This document shows, piece after piece, positions 56,867-64,000 of a DNA stretch of 64,000 bases. Both the position numbers and the translations under genes were made by a program. This DNA comes from Blasia pusilla. Lineage: Eukaryota > Marchantiophyta > Marchantiopsida > Blasiales. The notes beneath the pieces were generated by a model that ran no database searches, was not told the origin of the DNA, and saw only the letters and a program-made list of their open reading frames with translations. Location: positions 20,398,001 through 20,462,000 of the forward strand of contig CM114274.1 in NCBI GenBank assembly GCA_050084515.1. Reading direction: 5' to 3'. Positions within the stretch are counted from its first letter, which is position 1, and each line of letters begins with the position of its first letter.

Positions 56867-56884
56867 TCAATCTATCAGTTTCTC

Positions 56885-57330
56885 ATTACAGTGCCTAGCC
56901 TCTCTAGAGTTACTATGATTCTTCACCACTTCCAGAAGTGTTTTAGAACCCATTTTCTCACAGATTTTTTTGTTTGTTTTGTTCAAGTCCACCATGTGAG
57001 AACACGTATGCCATCCAGGCTTCCGAATTACAACACATCTACTTCTCATACAAGTACACCACGAGACATCAATATCGACATTCATTTAGATCTTGGTCCT
57101 CCCGAGTCAGCTACACCACACATTCAGGCAGCCATCACTTCCACTAAATGTTTACCATAACATTCCCAGGGCACTAAGTGATGCAAAGAACAGAGCAACT
57201 CAGTTGTTAATAGAGATTTCAGCTCTACAAAACATGTTTGACGATGCATGTGAAGAGAATGAGAACAAGCTCCAAAAGATTCAGATGGCAGAGGAGAACT
57301 TAAGGGCAGCAAGAGATTAGTTTAAGGAGT
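56885..57330 (+). pseudogene. fragment of a coiled-coil protein gene
   Basis: Two short open blocks in different frames join into one plausible segment. RTRMPSRLPNYNTSTSHTST and IDIHLDLGPPESATPHIQ are followed by a frame change near 57160 and LSDAKNRATQLLIEISALQN with a coiled coil to 57320, where a TAG interrupts. It cannot be assigned to a family; it could be a transposon gag or structural fragment. Confidence 0.35.
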
Positions 57331-59100
57331 TCTCCAAAGATGTTGCTCCTTTAGTCGTTGATGATCCTAGACTTTAGCTTCAGCTTCTTGTACTTCAATC
57401 CATGCTAAGGAATTAGTTGTTCACATTAGTTCAGTGTGTATGTACCATTGCTAAATCTATGAGATCAATTTTGAAAGTCTAAGGTCAGTTCTAGAATAGG
57501 CTTAGTTCCATGTTGTTATCACGGAAGAGTTTTCACTTCAAACTCTTGTATGAAGTTCTATACTCTTTTCACATTCAGTACTTTGCAATCGATTTTTCAG
57601 CTATCCATTTTGTAAGTTTTGAATCCTCTACATTAGAGTAAAGAATTTTTATTTCCAGTGGCAACTACAGTTACCTTTCAATATGTATATGCAGGTCATG
57701 TGGCAGTGTCATTCCACTACTTAATAGAATTATTCATATGTAAAATGTCTACTAGTACTTGGGAATTTAACTCTACTTGGTCTTGCAGCCTATATGAAGA
57801 TTTAGTATAAGTCTCAGTTCACATCAAGATTTACTTCAACTTTCATTTCACAATCATACCTCTATTAACTACCTAGTAACAAATTCTCCAGCTTTAGGTA
57901 CCTTTCAAAGCCAGACTAAAGACCAAAAACTTGCACTCATTCAACACAAAACAACTTGCATCTATCAAAATATTCACAGACCCATCCAATGCTCTGTTTT
58001 GAGAGTCTAATATTTTGTGATTCTTTCCAATAATACACAATGTCTTAAATTATCATTGATTTGCATTTAGTAAGGCTTACATAAATTTCACTGCCACTTT
58101 TGCTTGAACGACCATGTACAAGTGTTGAACTAACTATGTATTTAGTTACACTAATAACCCCTTACTTAGTCATACTGTAGTGGCCGCATACGAGTTGAGT
58201 GAGTGGATGTTATTTTGGTGGAAAAGAGGAAGAATATGCATTTCTTTTTTTTAATGGAGGAGTGAGATTATTTAAGGGAGTTGGGTATTATTTAAAATTA
58301 ACGATTATTACTCTTATAAGATTTTTTAATAATTAAAATTAGATTCCAATTTTGAAATAAAATAGTTATTATTTATAAAAAAATTCATACATAAGCGTGG
58401 GCATGTTAATTAATAATTTGTATGATGGGTGCCAAGAAAGAAAATAATATATTTAAAGACGTATACATAAATCATAATTCTTGAAACATAAATTTTCAGG
58501 GGAAGAAGTTTAAACATACCGCGGGACTAGTGAATGCAAGTGATATATCTCTATTTAAGAGGAAAAAAAAATAAAGGCAGTGAGGGAGGTGGTTAAGAAA
58601 AGAAACGGGATACTAGAGGGGAGGAGGGGTTTTAGATTTTTAATTTGAGATCTTTTAGGAGTAGAATATGTATGTGTAAAATTTGTCTCTTAAATTTTAT
58701 ATATAGACGAGACTATTGAAAAAATTCAGCTGGACTAATTCTTCGTAGGTTCTTAATTTCTTTTCAAATTTGAAAAAAAATGACCATAATTAGAAGAGGA
58801 AATTTCCATTTTGAAAAAAATTAGAAAACTAAAAATTACTCCCAAAATCAACAAGGTGCATAAAGTGATATTTCTAGAATTCTTATTATATTTTTTATCT
58901 CCTTTTTAATTTTTTCACTTAATCTTTTGAAGATGTATCCTATTTCTTTTTACAAAATTATCTTTTTCCCGTTCTATTTTTTAACGTCCATCGCACCTAA
59001 GGGATTTTCGTTGGAGTGACGGTTGCGAATCGGAAGCCAAGATCATTACACATCGTAATTAATCTTCATCAGTATGAATCTTCAAAGTTGCGTACACGTT
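57331..59100. other. AT-rich intergenic DNA, no gene
   Basis: Long stretches of A/T-rich sequence, extreme at 58250-58950. I see no repeat family, RNA gene or open frame that I can support. Confidence 0.55.
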
Positions 59101-60780
59101 GAATTTTGTGGACCATAGATCGTCTTGCGCACAAATTGTGCCGTGAAGTGGATTATTGAGAGGAAACCAACCTGAAGTGATTCCGACCATGGTAGGCGGG
59201 TTTCTACTTCTACCTCAGTCTCCTATCTCATGCAACAAAGACAAATGTCGAAGAAAGAAAGAGACGCGAGTATCTGGAGGATTCCCGAACCTACAGTACT
59301 ATGTTAGGCTTCCTCTCAGCCCTCGATCAGATGTACCAGTAAAAGCAATCACATTCAAAAGTGAGTTACGTGATAGTAGGAGCACTTGAGCTCTTGATAA
59401 CCCTCCACATCAGGCTCAAACGGGTTTCGAAGAAGCATCCGAATTAATGTACTCCGTCAAGTGGGTGTGAAATTTCATGCAGAATGCATCAGATGAGGTG
59501 TACGTACAGTAATCAGTGGGAAAATCTGAATTGCTGTGGTGAGTCACATCTATGTTGGAGTTCACATCATTGTTTCGGTTGATGCGTGGCTGGATCGATC
59601 CAGTAAATCATACCCAGGACAAAATGATCTGAAAGCGGCGCAATCAAGAGTCTTGGAGACTTGGACTCGTGATGGGCCGAGCAAGGGCAGCAACCCGGTA
59701 GACTCGTTCTCGTTCTGGTCTGCCCATTCGAACCTGGCCGTTGCCAAGGCAGGGGCACTCAATACCACTCGAGTGAATGGAGTCGCCCCCAACATACTCC
59801 ACATTCCAGGACAGTACCTGAGTGATGATTTTCTTTCGTCTGGATGACTCGGCTGAGAAAGACCCTTCGCTGCTCTACAAATAGTCTAGTCGGATGACTC
59901 AGGTCCTCCATCACGCAAGCGCGGCTGCCGACCAACGCAACCATGAGACGCCGCTTAATTCCTTCACGTGCCCGGTTTGCTTTGCGAACAATTATTGTGC
60001 TTAGCTCATAGCCATGGAGATCGGAGGGTAACTCTCCAAGACCTAAAGATAGAGAAAGAGCTCGAGGTCTCGTCTCCGGTTGCACCGAAAGGAACAGGAT
60101 TGTCCAACAATTGGAGAATGGCTACTTGCGGGACTTCTGGATCGTACGTACGAGAGAAAAAGGTAGTGCATGATGGTATCCATCGCTAAGCTCAAAAGTG
60201 GATGCCCTGTCGGGTTTGGTCAGGTCCGGTGACTCCGGTCTGGTCCTGAGGCCTTAGTTGGGATCATCATCAATTGACATGAAGGGCCACGAACGGCTCA
60301 GGCCTGCCTGCTTCCCTGCCGGCTTCAAAGGCAGTGGGAACTCGGTGTGCATCATTATGACGTGACGATTTACCTTCGAACGTTGGCTGTTTTGGATGAA
60401 AGCTCTTTCAGAGCATGCAAGTCCGCCAGGAACTCAGCCTACTCGCTAGTTCGGCAGAGATTCTCCTCCAGCCGGCTTTGGTTGGAGCAGCAGAAACATG
60501 TTTTTGCTAATGATTGCAACCTCATGTCGATTCCAGCATATGGGAGCTAGGGCTAGTGTCCATCGGACCAATTGGACGTCCGAGAACCTCGACTGCTCCA
60601 TCGTGATTCAAGCGCTTACAAGTTGCAAAATGAGTATGCTCTTAGTCTTTAGATCTTTCCTCCCACAAATATGTCGGTCGACAACACTACAAAACTTCGT
60701 TGCCGAGTTGATTTCAAGCAGGGCTCGGACAATATTTTTTAGTAGATCAGTTTTTTAACCGGGACTCCTGGAAACATTTA
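59101..60780. other. unassigned block of distinct composition
   Basis: Composition rises to roughly balanced GC between AT-rich and transposon DNA. Short open frames exist on both strands (for example 59536-59847 + and 60085-59759 -) but none has a recognisable domain, and they overlap. The texture, with many CGG/CCG words and few homopolymers, reminds me of plant mitochondrial DNA, but I could not match a gene or intron. Confidence 0.35.
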
Positions 60781-61016
60781 GGTTTTCTGAAATAATTCTA
60801 AGCCGACCCCCTAAGACTTTTTACCTTATCAGGTTTTTGCCCAAGATTTTTTTCCTTCTCAAGTACTTCCTGCGTGTAACTTAAGCCACCAGTTTTTTGA
60901 TGGGCTTGGAATTGGCATGCCAGTTTTTTGCTGTCACATTTTCTACCTTTCAGTTTAGTTTGGGTTATAAGCAAAGTCCCTTGTAGCCTTCTCAACTCAC
61001 CTCCTCATTTTTTTTA

Positions 61017-61067
61017 CCTCTGGCTGGAGTTGAACCAGAGTTCCCCCTACCAATTGGGGGCCAGAGG
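61017..61067 (-). repeat. tRNA-like three-stem structure, copy 1
   Basis: Read on the minus strand: CCTCTGG, a CCCCC-AATTGGTA-GGGGG hairpin, AACT, a CTGG-TTCAACT-CCAG hairpin, then CCAGAGG, which pairs perfectly with the first seven bases. AATTGGTAG is D-loop-like, and GGTTCAACTCC fits the pol III B-box consensus exactly. There is no anticodon arm, so it is not a normal tRNA. It may be a tRNA-derived SINE head or a tRNA relic. Confidence 0.6.
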
Positions 61068-61114
61068 TGCTAAGAACCCTTCCTAGCCTTCTCAATTCAC
61101 CTCCTCATTTTTTA

Positions 61115-61165
61115 CCTCTGGCTGGAGTTGAACCAGAATTCCCCCTACCAGTTGGGGGCCAGAGG
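61115..61165 (-). repeat. tRNA-like three-stem structure, copy 2
   Basis: Same 51-bp structure as 61017-61067 with two substitutions. Both are embedded in a ~98-100-bp tandem duplication that also includes CCTTCTCAAYTCACCTCCTC upstream and TGCTAAGAACCCTTCCT downstream. The acceptor-like stem and the D-like stem stay perfectly paired in both copies. Confidence 0.6.
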
Positions 61166-61283
61166 TGCTAAGAACCCTTCCTACAAGGAGTATTCATAAA
61201 ATGAACTTTCTTTGTAGGAGGGGTTTGACTACAGAAAATAACTACTAAAAGCATTTGCAAAACAAAATGAAGTCACGAAGAAA

Positions 61284-63598
61284 CTAGGATGAAGGGTCAC
61301 GGTTAAGCTCACTTTCCTTAGCAGCTTCAAGTACAACGAGAGGAACAATGTATAACTGATTAGCATATACAAATCTATATTCCTTTGAGTGTTTCCATGT
61401 GTCCATAGCATAAATGAGGACCTTATCCACATCAAAATTCTTATTTGGACCCTCCATATTAACCCTCAGCAAAGCTTCCAAGTGATAAGAGATTAAGCTA
61501 TTTCTTAACCTATGCTTAATGACATTCTGAATGCTAAAAGCTCTCTCACATGATGCTGTTGATACACATTGGACTCTAGCTATATCACCTAAAATACAGA
61601 GATTAGCATACTTAGTCTTCACGCTCGGACTACCACTTACCATACACCATACGTCCTTGAAAGACTTCTCCTTCCATTCTGTCATGGCCTGAATCTTGAA
61701 GGCCAAGAATTCATTCTTGAAGGCTGCACCATCTAGAAGAGGCTTTTTCACCCTGCCATGCAAGGTTTTTTCCTGTCCATAGAAAGAGCTCAACATTTCC
61801 AAGTCTCTCACACCCCAATCTCTTAAACTAGATATGGTAGAAGGCATTTGGGATGGATTGAAGATCTTAAAACCTCCAATGATGTTATTGTCTTCAAACC
61901 TTTCTTGCAAAGCTACACATATGACCTCAGCAAAATTCCTTTGGAAAAAAACAGATTCTTCTAAATCCTTTCCTTTCACATCCCTATCCATTTGGATTTA
62001 ATGAAAGAAAGAACCCCTTATCTTTGATTGCAAGCTCTGCAGATATCCATCACTAGGACCATAGTTTGGAAGGAGATGAAAACCGCTAGATTGAGAAATG
62101 AGATAGGCATTCATATCTACACTTTCATTTACATAATTCATTCTAACATGTGCTATCTCAGTCTGAACAATGGAAGCAACGCTAGATATATCAACAAAGT
62201 TCATCTGGAATAACTTGCTCAATATTGCCATAGAATGAAGTATGTCAACCAGAAAATATAAAATGTAAATCATTTTGAAGGACTTTAACCTCTTTAGAAG
62301 ATGTGAAGCTACCCCATCATCTTCCCTGGGATGCACAGTAGAGAAGTAGACCATGATCGATTCTAAACTATCACATAAAGAGGAAACGGCTTGCCACCTG
62401 CTAAGCCATCTGACCTTCTGATAACGTTTCATGACTTTCCTAGAATCATTTAGCTTTTCTTGTAGAGAAGAGAGACCAGACTTCCTCTTAAAAAATCTTC
62501 TTGAAATAAAATGCAACAGAATTGAAAATGTTATCCACCTCATCACTAAGTTCCTTGCACCCTAGGCTCTTTGCTGCAGCAAGAGCAGCTAAGTTTGTCC
62601 GATGTGCCACACAATGGACACTTGTCATGTAAGGATTAACATTCCTCTTCAAATGGGCACTTACCCTATTCCTAGTACCTACCATAGTGTTTGCCCCATC
62701 AGACCCAAAACCAACCATCTTCTCAAAATCCAATTCCCATTCCCTAAGTAAGGATACTAAAACCATTTCCCTAGGAAATGGACTCGGCATCCTTGTTTTC
62801 AACCTTGATCAATCCTAAGAAGGAGATGCACACTTGACCTTCATGAAGGTAAGTGACGAAGGTAACAAGGTGTCCTGTTACTGAAATGTCAGTGGATTCA
62901 TCTACCATTACTCCGTAAAAAGGACTAAGTCTAACCCTAGCTAGAAGCAATCTTTGAATTATCAAACTAATACATGTTATCATATGTGCACATGTCTTGT
63001 CATCTTGATACATCAATTTTGTGAGCATCCTAGATCCAGATTTGAGTAATGTACAGAGACCAAGGAATGAGGAAAATGCAACATTATACTTAGCTATGAA
63101 GTATGCTCCTCGGAAAAGATGAAGCACCGCTAAATCACAATTTCTATTGGTGCTTGCAATAGCTTTCTGTAGAGTTTTTCTACCACCATATTGAGCCCAA
63201 GCTAGTTTTTTATGTTCCTTGGATTTACCATGGTCTGTGAAGGCAGAAATCTTCACATTGATAGTTGTGGATGTGGCAAATACAAATTTCCCTCCTGAGT
63301 CCTTGCACACTTCACAAAATACCCTCCCCATGTGAGGCTCAAATTGAATCCATTCAAAAGCTTGATACCAAGAGTCTTTCCAAAGCCTATTTTTCTCTTC
63401 AATCTTTGAAGAGGCAAGATCTGAAGGAGAATCTATCTCCTCACATGAGTTGGTTTCTACATCTGGTTCATTGATAGTCCTCTTCATAAACCCCATATCA
63501 GTAAGGGATTTTTGTCTCTTACCCCTAGATGCATTGTTGGCTGAAATATCCTCCATAAGGGACTCTGAGAGTTCAGGTTTGTAGTCTTTAATATACAC
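61284..63598 (-). pseudogene. hAT transposase, ZNF862/ZBED-like, near full length
   Basis: Four blocks cover the whole protein. Block 1 (63598-62771) has a TTF/BED-like finger (FCEVCKDSGG ... HGKSKEHKK, about 63315-63200) and the first catalytic Asp in YGVMVDESTDISVTGHL (about 62915). Block 2 (62802-62488) has the second Asp in GFGSDGANTMVG and the CVAHRTNLA block. Blocks 3 and 4 (62546-61998 and 61991-61284) are one frame separated by a single TAA at 61998-62000 and end in the hAT-C motif VSTASCERAFSIQNVIKH (about 61570-61510) with the catalytic Glu. Two frame changes (near 62790 and 62520) plus this stop inactivate it. It would cut and paste DNA in the nucleus. It is much better preserved than the hAT at 7.7-9.65 kb and belongs to a different subfamily. 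Confidence 0.9.
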
Positions 63599-63659
63599 GC
63601 TACTGTGAAACCCTTTGTAAAGGGTTTAGGCTCGAAAGGTTTCGAGGGTTTACAGAACC

Positions 63660-63960
63660 AATGAAAGGCTCACAGAACTTCAAACAAAGAGCGACAACAA
63701 CGAGCCACAAGAGTGCAAATGAGACCCAAGTCCCCGACCCCTACTCTCTCGGGCCCCAACTCCCTAACTCTTGAGAGAAAAAAGGAAAATAAGCGAGCGG
63801 CGAGTAGGAGGAGAGTGCACTGTGCGCAAGCTTCTCCCGGATTGCAATGGCACAAGAACGAGGTGCATGATCCAACACATGAGGATTGAGGACCGAGTCC
63901 CCACTCCCCAACTCTCTCCCGAGTCCCTGACTCGTACGGCAGTGATGAGGCTCGGATGAG
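63660..63960. repeat. possible subterminal repeats of the hAT element
   Basis: Upstream of the hAT coding start, words such as AAGTCCCCGACCCC, GGGCCCCAACTCCCTAACTC, GAGTCCCCACTCCCCAACTC and CGAGTCCCTGACTCG recur. hAT elements often carry clustered subterminal transposase-binding words. I could not find the matching terminal inverted repeat at the other end. Confidence 0.4.
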
Positions 63961-64000
63961 CGTCTGAGACTCTGAGTGAGTCACACACTCGCCTGTCCAA

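Noticed and set aside
61017-61165. Functional tRNA genes
   Set aside because: No anticodon arm and no linker bases between the acceptor and D-like stems.

Overview
The window is nuclear DNA of a land plant, and almost all of it is transposable elements, tandem repeats and decayed genes. The evidence is a run of degenerate plant-type telomere repeats (TTTAGGG), a Ty1/copia element primed by initiator tRNA-Met, a Ty3/gypsy element of Athila/Tat type primed by a tRNA-Asp-like site, a Helitron with introns, two hAT transposases and a DUF7869-type transposon protein. The last family is, from memory, common in mosses and ferns, so a seed-free plant is my weak guess; the species cannot be fixed. No clearly intact host gene is present.

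Layout. 0-3.3 kb: two broken genes, a protein-kinase-like one and a coiled-coil/RING-like one. 4.4-7.1 kb: about 15 copies of a ~178-bp satellite. 7.7-9.65 kb: hAT pseudogene (-). 10.4-11.3 kb: GC-rich array of palindromic words. 11.3-14.9 kb: Helitron Rep/helicase (-), cut off inside the helicase. 15.0-15.8 kb: interstitial telomere-like tract. 16.2-20.0 kb: DUF7869-type element (-). 20.0-21.5 kb: a solo LTR with a perfect target duplication. 21.7-28.9 kb: palindrome-rich DNA, including about 25 copies of a ~150-bp repeat. 29.4-40.0 kb: a 10.6-kb Ty3/gypsy element (-) with near-identical LTRs, perfect TSD CCTTG and an extra ORF after integrase. 40.5-54.0 kb: a multi-exon, nonsense-riddled gene of unknown function, interrupted at 45.3-51.2 kb by a Ty1/copia element (-) with perfect TSD GTAAG. 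54.5-55.8 kb: six copies of a ~206-bp repeat that again carries the palindromes. 59.1-60.8 kb: unassigned DNA of distinct texture. 61.0-61.2 kb: two tandem tRNA-like hairpins. 61.3-63.6 kb: near full-length hAT transposase (-).

The most unusual signal is a 14-bp inverted-repeat word, GGAAC-N4-GTTCC (N4 usually TNNA). It occurs at least ten times exactly, plus many one- or two-base variants, in the arrays left of the multi-exon gene, again in the array on its right, and singly inside most of that gene's inferred introns. A second word, GGATCYTARGATCC, travels with it. Four long hairpins (arms 13-35 bp) lie in the same territory. I know of no described element that matches; candidates are an intron-spreading palindromic element or satellites seeded from such introns.

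A second pattern is the decay mode of the multi-exon gene. Long exons stay in one frame while every in-frame stop I found (TAG, TAA, TGA) is one C-to-T step from CAG, CAA or CGA, as expected for deamination of methylated cytosine after the locus was silenced.
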